Positions 41,845 to 51,636 of a stretch of DNA of 64,000 nucleotides are shown here, piece after piece. Source of the DNA: Halogranum amylolyticum (GTDB lineage Archaea > Halobacteriota > Halobacteria > Halobacteriales > Haloferacaceae). The first letter of the stretch is position 1, and the number at the start of each line of letters is the position of its first letter. Position numbers and translations under genes: made by a program. Where the stretch lies: contig NZ_FODV01000008.1 of assembly GCF_900110465.1 (NCBI RefSeq), positions 82,825-146,824 on the forward strand, written 5' to 3'. The notes beneath the pieces are model-generated. The model ran no database searches. It saw only the letters and a program-made list of their open reading frames with translations, and was not told where the DNA came from.

Positions 41845-42177
41845 TCAGACTCCACCGACGACGACCGTCGCCACCGCCGACCCGACCATCACGCCGAAGC
41901 CGAAACTCCCGATCCGAGCCATCGCGCGGCGGGAGTTCGTCTCGGTCCACCCCGACGCCGCGTCCAACTGGTCCTGCATCGCCTCGACGCTGTTGGCGGC
42001 GAGGATCGACCCCGACCAACCCAGCAGTCCGAACCCGAAGGCGAGCGCCCCGAGGAGAAACACCGTGTCGCTCGCGGCGCGGACGCTCCCGAGTGCGACG
42101 ACGGCGGAGAGGAGTCCGGCCGCGCCGACGACGAGTCCGACCGCGAGGGCCAACCCGACGAGGCGCAGTCGGGACAT
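41845..42177 (-). CDS. Membrane protein at the end of the ABC importer operon
   Basis: A 110-residue protein with three to four hydrophobic segments (LALAVGLVVGAAGLLSAVVAL, FLLGALAFGFGLLGWSGSIL, FGFGVMVGSAVATVVVGG) and an amphipathic segment (NSVEAMQDQLDAASGWTE). Its ATG directly follows the stop of the downstream permease gene, so it is co-transcribed. Role unknown; a link to the transporter is only by position. Confidence 0.72.
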   Translation of the reverse strand: MSRLRLVGLALAVGLVVGAAGLLSAVVALGSVRAASDTVFLLGALAFGFGLLGWSGSILAANSVEAMQDQLDAASGWTETNSRRAMARIGSFGFGVMVGSAVATVVVGGV

Positions 42178-43122
42178 CTAGTCGACCGCTTCCCGCATCC
42201 GCGGGTCGAGCGCGTCGCGCATCCCGTCACCGAGCAGGTTGAAGCCGAGGACGGTGATGGCGAGAAGCAAGCCGGGGAAGAACGACCACCACCACTCGCC
42301 GGTGAGCAGCCCCTGTTTGACCCCGTTCGAGAGGATGAGCCCCCACGAGGGCGTCCCGGCCTCGGCACCGAAGCCGAGGAACGAGAGCGCCGCGAGGTCG
42401 AGGATGGCCAGCCCGAAGTTGAGCGTCGACTGGACCGTGATGGGAGCGAGGCAGTTCGGCAACACGTGCCGGACGAGCACCCGTGGGTCCTTCGCGCCGA
42501 GCGCGACGGTCGCGTCGATGTACTCGTCTTCGAGCACCTTCAGCGCCGCGCCGCGGACGACGCGGGCGAACCGCGGCGTGTAGACGAGCGTCAGCGCCGT
42601 CACCGCGCGCCACAGGCCGAGTTCGTCCGGGAAGATGGCGACGAGCGCCAGCGCGAGCAGCAGCGACGGGAACGCCAAGAGGACGTCCATCGTCCGCATG
42701 ATGACGTTGTCCGTGATGTCGCCGTAGTACGCCGCGACGATGCCGAGGCCGACCCCGAGCGTCGTCGAGATGCTGACGGTGACGGTGCCGAACATCATCG
42801 CGAGCCACGCGCCGTAGAGCACGCGACCGAAGATGTCGCGCGCCTGGAGGTCGGTACCGAACGGATGTTCTGCGCTCGGCGGGGCGAGACTGGGGTTCGT
42901 GCCGATCTGCGTCGTCTTCAGCGTCGCAAGGTCGGGTGCGATACCGACGAGCGCGCCGAAGCGCGCGTAGAGAGCGATGGCGACCATCGCGAGGATGATG
43001 AGCATCCCGGCGACGGCGAGGCGGTTCGACAGCAGATCAGAGAGGAACGGTGACGCCTGCAAGCGAGCGAGAAAGCCCCGCTGGGTGGCAGTGCGCTCCG
43101 CGTTCTGTGTTTCCGTGCTCAT
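42178..43122 (-). CDS. ABC peptide-type importer permease (DppC-like)
   Basis: A 314-residue inner-membrane permease with five to six helices. The EAA-type loop that contacts the ATPase is around residues 196-225 (DATVALGAKDPRVLVRHVLP). Other typical parts are HPFGTDLQARDIFGRVLYGA and LSFLGFGAEAGTPSWG. It overlaps the previous gene by 4 bases and forms one complex with DppB-like and the fused ATPases. Substrate probably peptides or a related solute; not proven. Confidence 0.92.
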   Translation of the reverse strand: MSTETQNAERTATQRGFLARLQASPFLSDLLSNRLAVAGMLIILAMVAIALYARFGALVGIAPDLATLKTTQIGTNPSLAPPSAEHPFGTDLQARDIFGRVLYGAWLAMMFGTVTVSISTTLGVGLGIVAAYYGDITDNVIMRTMDVLLAFPSLLLALALVAIFPDELGLWRAVTALTLVYTPRFARVVRGAALKVLEDEYIDATVALGAKDPRVLVRHVLPNCLAPITVQSTLNFGLAILDLAALSFLGFGAEAGTPSWGLILSNGVKQGLLTGEWWWSFFPGLLLAITVLGFNLLGDGMRDALDPRMREAVD

Positions 43123-44144
43123 TGTTCGATCCTCGGATCGAGATACGTGTAGGTCAGGTCGACGCCCAGGTTCACCAGCGTGAACAGGAACGCGAACACC
43201 AGCACCGTCCCCTGGACGAGCGGGTAGTCACCGACCTCGATGGCGGTGACGAGTAGAGTTCCGATGCCGCCGATACCGAACACCGTCTCCGTCAGCACCG
43301 CGCCGCCGAGGAGCGTGCCGAACTGGATGCCGATGACGGTGATGACGGGGATCATCGCGTTCCGGAACCCGTGTTTCATGATGGTGATCTTCGCGCCCTG
43401 CCCCTTCGCGCGGGCGGTCCGCATGTAGTCCTGGCGGACGACCTCGAGCATCGACGAGCGCATCATCCGGGAGATGAGCGCCATCGAGTAGATGCCGATG
43501 ACCGCCGCGGGCAGCAGCATGTGAGCGAGAGCGGACTCGAACGCCCCGAACCCGCCGCCCGTGAGCCCGTACACCAGCGAGTCGAGCGTGATGAGCCCCG
43601 TGTAGACGGGGACGTCGTAGGCGGAGGCGATACGACCGCTGGCGGGCAGCAGGTTGAAGAACTGCGCGAAGAGCAGGATGAGAAGCGGCCCGCTCCAGTA
43701 GATGGGGACGCTGATCCCCGTCAGTGCGCCCACCCGCGTCAGGTGGTCGGTGGCGGTGTCCTGTTTGACGGCGCTCAACACGCCCAGCGGGATTCCGAAC
43801 AGGATGCCGAGGATCTGTCCGTAGACGGCGAGTTCGAGCGTGACGGGGAGTCGTGCGCGGAGGACGGTCAACACCGGGACGCCTCTGCGGACGATGTACG
43901 AGTCGCCGAGATTCAACGTGACGATGTCAACCAGGTAGCGGCCGTACTGGACCCAGATCGGGTCGTTCAATCCGAGTTCCGCTTCGACGGCAGCCACCTG
44001 CTCGGCCGTGGCTCGTTGGCCGGCGATGACCCGTGCCGGGTCGCCGGGGCTGAGATGGAGGATGGCGAACACGAGCGTCGCCACTCCGAACAGCACCGGA
44101 ACGAGCAACAGCAGCCGCTTCAGCAAGAAGCGTTTCGAGACCAT
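43119..44144 (-). CDS. ABC peptide-type importer permease (DppB-like)
   Basis: A 341-residue permease with six helices. It begins LLKRLLLLVPVLFGVATLVFAILHLSPGDPA, typical of the DppB/OppB N-terminus, and has the EAA loop DYMRTARAKGQGAKITIMKHG followed by RNAMIPVITVIGIQFGTLLGGAVLTE. It sits between the binding protein and DppC-like genes. Confidence 0.93.
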   Translation of the reverse strand: MVSKRFLLKRLLLLVPVLFGVATLVFAILHLSPGDPARVIAGQRATAEQVAAVEAELGLNDPIWVQYGRYLVDIVTLNLGDSYIVRRGVPVLTVLRARLPVTLELAVYGQILGILFGIPLGVLSAVKQDTATDHLTRVGALTGISVPIYWSGPLLILLFAQFFNLLPASGRIASAYDVPVYTGLITLDSLVYGLTGGGFGAFESALAHMLLPAAVIGIYSMALISRMMRSSMLEVVRQDYMRTARAKGQGAKITIMKHGFRNAMIPVITVIGIQFGTLLGGAVLTETVFGIGGIGTLLVTAIEVGDYPLVQGTVLVFAFLFTLVNLGVDLTYTYLDPRIEQ

Positions 44145-44165
44145 AATGAAGGAACTGAGAGTTGG

Positions 44166-45884
44166 TTACTTGAGGCTGACGAGGTTCAGGAACGGCCCGC
44201 CGATGGGCGCGAGCGTGAACCCTTCGACGCGGTTTCCGACTCCGCGCAGTTCCTTCGCGTGGTCGATGAACACCCACGGTGCCTCGTCGTGGGCGATCTG
44301 TGCGGCCTCCTTGTAGTTGCTCGTGCGGGCGCTCTCGTCGTACGTCTTCTGCGCCTCCTCGACGAGCGACATGAAGTCGGTGTTGGCCCACCCGGCGGAG
44401 TTGAGCGTGTTGTACCCCTCCGCGTCGAAGCTGACCCAGTCCTGTCCGTCCGGCACGTCGTCGGTGGAGACGCCGGGGTGGAGCAGGCTGTAGTAGAAGT
44501 TGTCTGGGTCGGCGTTGTCAGTCATCCAGCCGAGGAAACAGGCGTCGTGGTTACCCGCCGACGTGTAGTCGAGGAACGGGTTGAACGACTGCTGGTTGAT
44601 GCTGACCTCGATGCCGACCTCCGCGAGGTTCGACTTGACCGTCTGGGCCGCCTGGATGGGCGAGGGGTTGTACGTCCGCGGGTTCTTGAACGTCGCGAGC
44701 TCGAAGCTGAACCCGTCGCCGTAGCCCGCCTCCTCGAGCAGCGACTGGGCCTGGTCGAGATCCTGCGGATACGGGTCGAGGCTCTCGTTGTAGCCCATCA
44801 CGTTCGAGGGGATCGGCTGACTCGCCTGCTCTGCGATCCCCTTGTAGATGGTGTCGACGATGGCCTTCGTGTTGACGGCGTAGCTGATGGCCTGGCGGAC
44901 CTTCTTCTCGCGGAACGCCTCGACCTTCGCCATGTTGAACGCCATGTAGCCGATGTTGATGCCAGCCTTCTCGACGAGTTCGGCGTTCGAGGAGTTGTCG
45001 ACGATCTTCGACGCCTGCGCGCCGATGCCGTCGATGATGTTGGCACCGCCGGAGTCGAGCGTCTGGGCGCGACTCGTGTTGCTCCCGACGGCGGTGAAGA
45101 CGACCTCGTCGACTTTCGGCGCGTCGCCCCAGTAGTCGCCGTTTGCAGAGAGACGAATGCGCTGGTTGGAGTTATCCCAGTTCTCGAACTGGAACGGTCC
45201 CGTCCCGATAGGGTTGCTCTTGAGGTCCGTCCCCATCTCCTCAATGGCCTTCTTCGAGAGGATGGAGGCCGCGAACATCGCGAGGTTGCGGAGGAACGGC
45301 GCGTACTGCTGGCTCAGCTGCATCGTCACCGTGTAGTCGCCGTCCGTGGTGACCTCGTCGACCCAGTTTCCGAGCGTGAACGGGCCGTACGCGGAGATGT
45401 AGTCGTCACCCGGATAGTGTTCGTAGTCGGGGTTGACGAAGCGGTTGTACGTCGCGACGACGTCCTCGGCGGTGAACTCCTCGTCGTTGTGGAATTTGAC
45501 GCCCTCGCGGAGCGTCAGCGACGCCGTCGTCCCCTCGAGTGACCAGTCGGTCGCTAACCCCTCCCGGAGCGACGTCTCGCCGGGCTTGAACATGATGAGC
45601 TGATCGTACACCTGGTTGGTGACCTTCACGTCCTCCCCGCTGGTCGTGTTCTGCGGGTCGAGCGTCCCCGAGTCGTTCCCGCGGGCGTACGTGAGGACGT
45701 TCCCCCCACCGCTGCCGCCGTCTCCGCCGTCGGAGGCGTTCCCCCCACCGCTGCCGCCGTCTCCGCCGTCGGAGGGACTTGTCTCGTCGGGGTCGGCTGC
45801 ACAGCCTGCGAGGGTTGCTGCGGCCGCCGCACCGCCGGCCGCTTTCAGGAAACTGCGACGATTGACAGCGCTATCGCGTGGCAT
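44166..45884 (-). CDS. ABC importer substrate-binding lipoprotein (family 5)
   Basis: A 572-residue solute-binding protein of the OppA/DppA class. A Tat signal (NRRSFLKAAGGAAAAATLAGC) ends in a lipobox, so it is attached outside. After it comes a Gly/Asp linker made of a duplicated 13-residue unit, then TLDPQNTTSGEDVKVTNQVYD, REGVKFHNDEEFTAEDVV, PIGTGPFQFENWDNSNQRI and DNADPDNFYYSLL. The last features resemble peptide-binding proteins. The promoter region (45885-46013) is AT-rich. Genes for both permeases follow. Confidence 0.93.
   Translation of the reverse strand: MPRDSAVNRRSFLKAAGGAAAAATLAGCAADPDETSPSDGGDGGSGGGNASDGGDGGSGGGNVLTYARGNDSGTLDPQNTTSGEDVKVTNQVYDQLIMFKPGETSLREGLATDWSLEGTTASLTLREGVKFHNDEEFTAEDVVATYNRFVNPDYEHYPGDDYISAYGPFTLGNWVDEVTTDGDYTVTMQLSQQYAPFLRNLAMFAASILSKKAIEEMGTDLKSNPIGTGPFQFENWDNSNQRIRLSANGDYWGDAPKVDEVVFTAVGSNTSRAQTLDSGGANIIDGIGAQASKIVDNSSNAELVEKAGINIGYMAFNMAKVEAFREKKVRQAISYAVNTKAIVDTIYKGIAEQASQPIPSNVMGYNESLDPYPQDLDQAQSLLEEAGYGDGFSFELATFKNPRTYNPSPIQAAQTVKSNLAEVGIEVSINQQSFNPFLDYTSAGNHDACFLGWMTDNADPDNFYYSLLHPGVSTDDVPDGQDWVSFDAEGYNTLNSAGWANTDFMSLVEEAQKTYDESARTSNYKEAAQIAHDEAPWVFIDHAKELRGVGNRVEGFTLAPIGGPFLNLVSLK
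45699..45775 (-). repeat. Two-copy 39-base tandem repeat in the binding-protein linker
   Basis: A 38-base block (start GTTCCCCCCACCGCTGCCGC) occurs at 45699 and again at 45738, nearly identical, encoding a 13-residue Asp/Gly/Ser unit twice. The copies differ at the ends only. The linker between the lipid anchor and the binding domain was therefore lengthened by tandem duplication. Confidence 0.85.
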
Positions 45885-46013
45885 ACGGGCACAACAAACA
45901 CGACGTTCCTAAAGCTATCGATAATAATTCCGGGAGATATCGAGAAAACCACTCGGAAACAATTCCTCCGTCGAATTATATTTCGTTCACTATCTTTCCG
46001 TATATATGTTCTC

Positions 46014-48461
46014 TCACAGGTCGTAGAGGTGACACGCGGCCGGATGGGGGCCGTCGTCGAGGTCGGGGTTCTGTCGTTCACAGACGCTCTCGAAGCGGTC
46101 CCGGAGCAGCGTCTCCGCCGTCTCCCAGTCGTCGCCGGCGACGGCGGCGAGCGCGTCGTCGACGACGGCGCGGTTCTCGCCGGTGAGTTCGGTGTCGAAG
46201 AGGTGGTTCCGCAGGGCCGCGACGGCGGGGCGACCGCCGTCGGCGGCAGTGGCCTGCGGTGCGTCGGCCGTCCGGTCGCCGTCCGCCTCGACGGCCTCAA
46301 GGTCGAGACTCCGCGACTCGACGCGCTGACGGAGGTCCATCACCTCGCGGAACGTCTCCTGGTCGATGACGACGTCGTCGGGCGGGATCACCTGCGGGCA
46401 GCGCGTCCGGAAGTGACAGCCCGACGGCGGGTTGATCGGCGAGGGGACGTCGCCTTCGAGGATGATGCGCTCCCGCGAGACGGTCGGGTCGGGGACGGGG
46501 ATCGCCGACAGCAACGCCTGCGTGTAGGGATGTTTGGGGTTGTCGAACAGTTCGTTGGTGTCGGCCGTCTCGACGATCTCGCCGAGATACATCACGGCGA
46601 TGCGGTCGCAGATGTGCCGGACGACGGAGAGGTCGTGAGCGATGAACAGGTACGTCAGCCCGAACTCGTCTTGGAGGTCCTCCATGAGGTTGAGGATCTG
46701 CGCCTGCACCGAGACGTCGAGTGCGGAGACCGGTTCGTCGGCGACGATGAAGTCCGGGTCGACGGCGAGCGCGCGAGCGATGCCGACGCGCTGTCGCTGT
46801 CCGCCGGACATCTCGTGGGGGTAGCGGTCCACCTGTCCGGCCTCGAGACCGACAGCCTCCATCAGTTCGACGACGCGGTCCTTACGCTGCTGACGCCGGG
46901 ACTTGTCCTCTGACGGTTCTGCCTCGGGCAGATCGTGAATCTTCAACGGTTCGGCGATGATCTGTTTGACCGTCATCCGCGGGTCGAGACTCGACATCGG
47001 GTCCTGGAAGATCATCTGCATGTCGCGACGCTTCGCCCGCATCGCTGACCCGTCGAGGTCGGTCAGATCCTCGCCTGCGAAGACGACGCGGCCGTCGGTC
47101 GGTTCGAGCAGTTTGAGCAGCGTCCGGCCCGTCGTCGACTTCCCGCATCCCGACTCGCCGACGAGACCGAGCGTCTCGCCCTCGTAGACCGTGAAGTCGA
47201 CGCCGTCGACCGCCTTCACGCTCGCATCCTCCAGTCCGAGCCACTCGTCGAGTAGCCCGTCCGCCCGCGAGAAGTGCTTCTTCACACCCTCCGCTTCGAG
47301 GAGCGGCCCGCCGATCTCGTGATCGCCCGTCGAGAGCGCCTCGTCGCTCCCGTACTCGTCGGTGTCGAACTCCTCGAGGATACACTTCGCTCGGTGGTCC
47401 ACGTCGTCGGGGCCGTGCTGGAGATGCGGGATCTCGCCGTGGGTACACTCCTCTTTCGCCCACGGACACCGCGGGGCGAAGTGGCAGCCGTCGGGCATGT
47501 CGACGAGGTCGGGGACGTTGCCTTCGATCGGCGTCAGTCGCTCCTTGTCCTCCGTCGGGATCGATTCGAGCAGGGTGTAGGTGTAGGGGTGAGAGGGGTT
47601 CTGGAAGATCTCCTCGACCGGTCCCTCCTCGACGATCTCGCCGGCGTACATCACGGCGACGCGGTCGCACGTCTCGGCGACGACGCCGAGGTCGTGAGTA
47701 ATCATCAGCACCGACATCCCCAACTCGTCTTGGAGGTCGTTGATGAGTTCCAGGATCTGCGCCTGGATGGTGACGTCGAGCGCCGTCGTCGGCTCGTCGG
47801 CGACGAGCAGTCGCGGGCGGCAGGCGAGCGCGATGGCGATGAGCACGCGCTGGCGCATCCCGCCGGAGAACTCGTGGGGGTACTCGTCGACGCGGGAAGT
47901 CGGTTCGGGGATACCGACCTCCGAGAGCACTTCGACCGCCCGTTCGAGCACCTCCTCGTCGACCTCCTTCCCGCCGAGCTTCGGGAGAAGTTCGCGGACG
48001 CCGTTGAGCCACGTGTCCTTCTTCCGGCCGCCGTACTGGTGGAGGCGCAGCGACTCTTCGACCTGCTCGCCGACGGTCAGCGCCGGGTTGAGCGAGGTCA
48101 TCGGGTCTTGGAAGATCATACTCATCGCGCCGCCACGGACCGCTCGGAGCGCCTCCTCGGGCGCGGCGGTGAGGTCGATCCGGTCGCCGTCGACGAACTG
48201 TGGGTTCGAATACTGGTCGCGGAACTCCGCGGCGAGGTCGGGTTCCCGGAGCGTCACCTCGCCGCCGACGATCCTGCCGGGATCGTCGACGAGCCCCATC
48301 GCCGAGAGCGCGGTGACGCTCTTGCCCGACCCGGACTCGCCGACCAGTCCGACGGTCTCGCCCTCGTGGATGGTGAGGTCGACGCCGTCGACCGCCTTCA
48401 CCTGACCGCGGTCGGTCGTGAACTGCGTTCGGAGGTCCGACAGAGTGAGTAAGTCAGCCAT
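46014..48461 (-). CDS. Fused two-ATPase subunit of the peptide-type ABC importer (DppD-DppF)
   Basis: An 815-residue protein made of two ABC ATPases joined end to end. The first (about 1-340) has Walker A GESGSGKS, signature SGGMRQR, Walker B LLVADEP; the second (about 365-690) has [15 protein letters not shown] and FIVADEP. Each is followed by the oligopeptide C-terminal motif with Cys-rich signatures ([14 protein letters not shown] and CHFRTRCPQ), characteristic of Opp/Dpp ATPases. A further C-terminal extension (about 735-815) is acidic and unrelated. ATG 48461 is chosen; the frame upstream is non-coding. Separate from the binding-protein operon by a 129-base promoter region. Confidence 0.9.
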   Translation of the reverse strand: MADLLTLSDLRTQFTTDRGQVKAVDGVDLTIHEGETVGLVGESGSGKSVTALSAMGLVDDPGRIVGGEVTLREPDLAAEFRDQYSNPQFVDGDRIDLTAAPEEALRAVRGGAMSMIFQDPMTSLNPALTVGEQVEESLRLHQYGGRKKDTWLNGVRELLPKLGGKEVDEEVLERAVEVLSEVGIPEPTSRVDEYPHEFSGGMRQRVLIAIALACRPRLLVADEPTTALDVTIQAQILELINDLQDELGMSVLMITHDLGVVAETCDRVAVMYAGEIVEEGPVEEIFQNPSHPYTYTLLESIPTEDKERLTPIEGNVPDLVDMPDGCHFAPRCPWAKEECTHGEIPHLQHGPDDVDHRAKCILEEFDTDEYGSDEALSTGDHEIGGPLLEAEGVKKHFSRADGLLDEWLGLEDASVKAVDGVDFTVYEGETLGLVGESGCGKSTTGRTLLKLLEPTDGRVVFAGEDLTDLDGSAMRAKRRDMQMIFQDPMSSLDPRMTVKQIIAEPLKIHDLPEAEPSEDKSRRQQRKDRVVELMEAVGLEAGQVDRYPHEMSGGQRQRVGIARALAVDPDFIVADEPVSALDVSVQAQILNLMEDLQDEFGLTYLFIAHDLSVVRHICDRIAVMYLGEIVETADTNELFDNPKHPYTQALLSAIPVPDPTVSRERIILEGDVPSPINPPSGCHFRTRCPQVIPPDDVVIDQETFREVMDLRQRVESRSLDLEAVEADGDRTADAPQATAADGGRPAVAALRNHLFDTELTGENRAVVDDALAAVAGDDWETAETLLRDRFESVCERQNPDLDDGPHPAACHLYDL

Positions 48462-48639
48462 TACCACAGGATTGTCCGGGCGGGGCGCAAATACCTTTTC
48501 ACATCTATCGGCCGCGTCAAATCTCGCCCGTGGCGATCTCGGCCGGTCGCCAGACCGGACCGACCTCCGGTCCGATCTCACTGCGACGGTAGCGACGGGA
48601 AACGAACGTTTTTCCCGTGGCCCCACAGCAGAGTGTGGC

Positions 48640-49116
48640 ATGGACAACCATCCGCTCGAAGGGGTGCTCGACGTCTGGGAGGGCGTCGTCGAGGACATGG
48701 AGGCTACGGCGGCGGAGTACCGCGAGAACGGTTGGGAGACGCTGGAGCTACATCCCGGCGACGTAAACCCGCTGCCCGCCGTCGAGGAGCGCACGGAGGG
48801 ACGGTTCGGACTCGACGTGCTCGTCCCCGGCGAGGAGTACGAAACCGTCTCGACGCTGGTCGCGGACGCCGAGTTCGACGAGTACGAGGTGTTCCGTGCA
48901 CAACGGGGTGGCGTCGTCTTCCTCTTACTGGTGACGAAGTCGACGGCGGCGGAGCAGGTCGTGTTGACACCGCTGTACTACGGCGTCGAGGACGCCCGAC
49001 TGATGCTCGAGCGCGCCCGCGAGGCGGACGTGCTGTACACGCACGTCCGTCCGCTCTCGGGCGACGAGCACGTGACGTTCACCCAGCAGGACCCCGAGTT
49101 ACTGTTCCCGGAGTAG
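48640..49116 (+). CDS. Conserved haloarchaeal protein of unknown function (158 aa)
   Basis: A 158-residue acidic protein. It begins [24 protein letters not shown], continues with strands [31 protein letters not shown] and ends [15 protein letters not shown], which gives an alpha/beta picture. I know no domain name. ATG 48640 is preferred because the open frame to 48418 has no conserved features. Confidence 0.65.
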   Translation: MDNHPLEGVLDVWEGVVEDMEATAAEYRENGWETLELHPGDVNPLPAVEERTEGRFGLDVLVPGEEYETVSTLVADAEFDEYEVFRAQRGGVVFLLLVTKSTAAEQVVLTPLYYGVEDARLMLERAREADVLYTHVRPLSGDEHVTFTQQDPELLFPE

Positions 49117-49271
49117 TCGGCGGCCGCTCTCGACGCCGCGTCTCCCGAGGAGAGTGCCTGAGAGCTCCTGCGAGACTCCGCTTCCCTACCCGTCGGGCGG
49201 TAGCCGACAGCCGCCGCTTCGTCGTTCAGCGACCAGACAGTCGAAAACGAGACACGAGAGAACGCGACGGC

Positions 49272-49979
49272 TCAGGGTTCGTGGACGTGCCCGCACTCGG
49301 GGCACTCGACTTCCTCGCCGCGGAGTTGTGCGCTCTCCTCTCGTACCTCGCGCATCACGCGCGAGATGCGGTCTTCGGCTTCCAGTTCGTCCTCGACGGA
49401 GAGGTCGACCCCCTCGACCTCCAGCAGGAACTTCGCGATCTCGGTCACCTCGTACATCATCTCGTCCAGCTCCTCGGCCGTGAAGAAGCCGCACATCGCG
49501 CCGTAGAGGAACGTCGCGCCCGACTGTTTGATCTTCCCCTCGAACGACGAGCGGGCCTGGTTGACCGCCTGCGGGGTGTAGGTGTCGGTCATGAACGGGA
49601 CGAGTCGGGGGAGGTTCTTCCCGATCTTCGTCATCTCGACGCCGGTCTCCGTCCGGAAGTCCGCACAGAGACGGGCGATGGCCCACTCGCGGGCGGTGAT
49701 GTACGTTCGGTCGCGGAGGAAGGAGTTGACGCGGTCGTACTGCGCGCCGTCCATCTTCTTGAACCGCTCGTACTTGCGGACGTCTTCGGGAACGTCGCCG
49801 GCCGGTTGCTGGGTCGTCTCCGTCTCGTCGCCAGCGGTCGCCGGATCGCCTGCCTGCGCCGCTGAATCGTCCGCCTCCTTCGCCACCGAGTCGGCCGTCT
49901 CCTCCGCCGCCGAGTCGTCCGTCTCCGAGGTCGACGGCTCCTCGTCGAACTCTGCCGTCGCCGCGGGGTCCTCACTCAT
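49272..49979 (-). CDS. DUF5806-like haloarchaeal protein with zinc-ribbon tail
   Basis: A 235-residue protein. The first 60 residues are acidic, repetitive and disordered (SETDDSAAEETADSVAKEAD); then comes a conserved helical domain (YERFKKMDGAQYDRV, AREWAIARLCADFRTETGVE, ATFLYGAMCGFFTAEELDE), and the end is CPECGHVHEP, a half zinc ribbon. From memory this is the DUF5806 family. The frame reads to 50432, but ATG 49979 starts the real protein. Function unknown. Confidence 0.78.
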   Translation of the reverse strand: MSEDPAATAEFDEEPSTSETDDSAAEETADSVAKEADDSAAQAGDPATAGDETETTQQPAGDVPEDVRKYERFKKMDGAQYDRVNSFLRDRTYITAREWAIARLCADFRTETGVEMTKIGKNLPRLVPFMTDTYTPQAVNQARSSFEGKIKQSGATFLYGAMCGFFTAEELDEMMYEVTEIAKFLLEVEGVDLSVEDELEAEDRISRVMREVREESAQLRGEEVECPECGHVHEP

Positions 49980-50087
49980 ATCCGCCCTTGCCGGGCGGGG
50001 TCTAAAAGGGTTGTCGTGCGTCGAATCGGGGGGGATTCTGCTGCAACACGAGAAACTGTTTTCTATCACGACGCCGACCCCTCGCCC

Positions 50088-50456
50088 ATGAAGGTACTGC
50101 TGGGCATCGGCGGGAGTGAGGACTCCATCCGCGCGCTGGAGCAGACTGTCGAGCGTGCGCTGGCGGCCGGAGACGATCTCACCGTCGCCATCGTGGAGAA
50201 CCCCAACACCGACGTCGCGCCCGACGAGATCGAATCGGAGGTTCGAGCGGTGCTCGACGAGGCGGGACTCGCCGCCGACGTCCGCCACGTCGAGGGCGAC
50301 CCCGGAAGTCACATTGTCGATATCGCCGAGGAGGAAGGATTCGAACAGATCGCCCTCGGCGGCGGCGAGACCAGTCCGATGGGGAAGATCAACATCGGCG
50401 GGATCGCCGAGTTCGTCCTCCTGAACTCCCACGTGACGGTGAAACTGGTGCGATGA
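50088..50456 (+). CDS. UspA-family stress protein (short)
   Basis: A 122-residue UspA-like protein: MKVLLGIGGSEDSIRALEQ and a C-terminal GGGETSPMGKINIGGIAEFV-like ATP-binding turn (the Usp G-X2-G-X9-G-(S/T) pattern is changed here). It begins the pair with the acetyltransferase gene, which overlaps its end by 4 bases (ATGA), so they are co-translated. Probable cytoplasmic stress signalling, inferred. Confidence 0.85.
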   Translation: MKVLLGIGGSEDSIRALEQTVERALAAGDDLTVAIVENPNTDVAPDEIESEVRAVLDEAGLAADVRHVEGDPGSHIVDIAEEEGFEQIALGGGETSPMGKINIGGIAEFVLLNSHVTVKLVR

Positions 50457-50998
50457 GCGACCGAATCTACCCCGAGGCGCCCGCCGAGGCGTTCACCGAA
50501 CCGCCAGTCGAGTTCGAGGACCGCGAGGGACGAACGATCGAGATCCGCTCGTACGACGCGGCCGCCGACACCGACGCCGACGAGGAGTTGGAGGCGCTCG
50601 TCGAGATGTATCTGGAGTTCGACCCCGCCGACCGCGCACAGGGGATCCCTCCCGGCCGCGAGAGCCGCGTCCGCAGCTGGCTGGAGAACATCCTCGACGG
50701 CGACTGTCTGAACGTCATCGCGTGGGACGGCGACCAGGTGGCCGGCCACGCGACGCTCGTACCCGCTGAGGACGACGCCTACGAACTCGCCATCTTCGTC
50801 CTCCAGAAGTACCAGCAGGCGGGGATCGGGACGAAGCTCATCGAGGTGCTACTCGGCTACGGCCGCGCCAACGACGTGGGGAAGGTCTGGCTCACCGTCG
50901 AGCGCTGGAACCGCGCGGCGGTGTCGCTCTACAAGAAGATCGGGTTCGAGACGAGCGACGCAGAGAGCTTCGAACTCGAGATGACGCTGCGTCTCTAA
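50453..50998 (+). CDS. GNAT-family N-acetyltransferase
   Basis: A 181-residue GNAT enzyme. Acetyl-CoA binding is visible in YELAIFVLQKYQQAGIGTKL, motif A (Q-X2-G-I-G), followed by WLTVERWNRAAVSLYKKIGF (motif B). N-terminal acidic lead (about 15-55) is family-atypical. Translationally coupled to the upstream Usp gene, suggesting a stress-related modification role; target unknown. Confidence 0.88.
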   Translation: MSDRIYPEAPAEAFTEPPVEFEDREGRTIEIRSYDAAADTDADEELEALVEMYLEFDPADRAQGIPPGRESRVRSWLENILDGDCLNVIAWDGDQVAGHATLVPAEDDAYELAIFVLQKYQQAGIGTKLIEVLLGYGRANDVGKVWLTVERWNRAAVSLYKKIGFETSDAESFELEMTLRL

Positions 50999-51090
50999 GG
51001 GGGGCGTCGTCTCGTCTCGGCGAGGCTGCCGGTCGTCACTGCGACCGTGACGGGTCGGTAGTGTCGACCGCCGTCGACGCCGGTTCCGTC

Positions 51091-51540
51091 TCAAACCGAC
51101 AGGATCGGCTGTGTCGCGTACAGCAGCACGTACTCGGCGGCCTTCTCCAGCACCTCGCTCGGGTCGTCGGACATCGGTTCGCGGGGGACGACGACGAAGT
51201 CGGCGTCGAGGTCCTCGGCGGTGTCGAGGACGACGCTGCCTGGGTGACGCGTCTTCACTCGCGTCGAGAAGCCGTAGGCAGTCGACGTCGTGAGTTTCAC
51301 GTCGCTGTCGGCAGCGATCTCCTTCGCCGAGGTGGTGAACGACTCGGTGTCGGCGGCGACCTCCTCCTCGTCGACGACGCCGTTTTCGATGGCGCGGACG
51401 ATGTCTTCGCCGAGGACGTAGACGGTGTGAACCGAGGCGTCGTACTCCGCGGCGATGGCGACCGCGTACTCGACGGCAGTCGTCGACTCCTCGCTCCCGT
51501 CGACCGGGACGAGCACGAGGTCGATGTCGAGTGCATCCAT
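51091..51540 (-). CDS. UspA-family stress protein
   Basis: A 149-residue UspA protein, starting at ATG 51540 with LVLVPVDGSEESTTAVEYAV. The ATP-binding turn is altered: the C-terminal part reads VVVPREPMSDDPSEVLEKAA, lacking the Gly-rich loop. So it may not bind ATP. Divergent from the UspA gene at 51637, with 96 bases between starts. Confidence 0.86.
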   Translation of the reverse strand: MDALDIDLVLVPVDGSEESTTAVEYAVAIAAEYDASVHTVYVLGEDIVRAIENGVVDEEEVAADTESFTTSAKEIAADSDVKLTTSTAYGFSTRVKTRHPGSVVLDTAEDLDADFVVVPREPMSDDPSEVLEKAAEYVLLYATQPILSV

Positions 51541-51605
51541 ACCTGCCCCTGCGAACCGGGACGGCAAAAACACTCCCCCGTTCGTCGTCGACCGATGCGG
51601 CGCAG

Positions 51606-51613
51606 TTTTATGA
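51606..51613 (+). promoter_or_regulatory. TATA box of the plus-strand uspA gene
   Basis: TTTTATGA centred 27 bases before ATG 51637, so transcription starts at or beside the start codon (leaderless). Confidence 0.6.
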
Positions 51614-51636
51614 CACGGGCGAGCGAACGCCGCGGT

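Noticed and set aside
48418..48639. Upstream extension of the 158-residue hypothetical protein
   Set aside because: The extension crosses into the divergent promoter of the ATPase gene and lacks conserved sequence.
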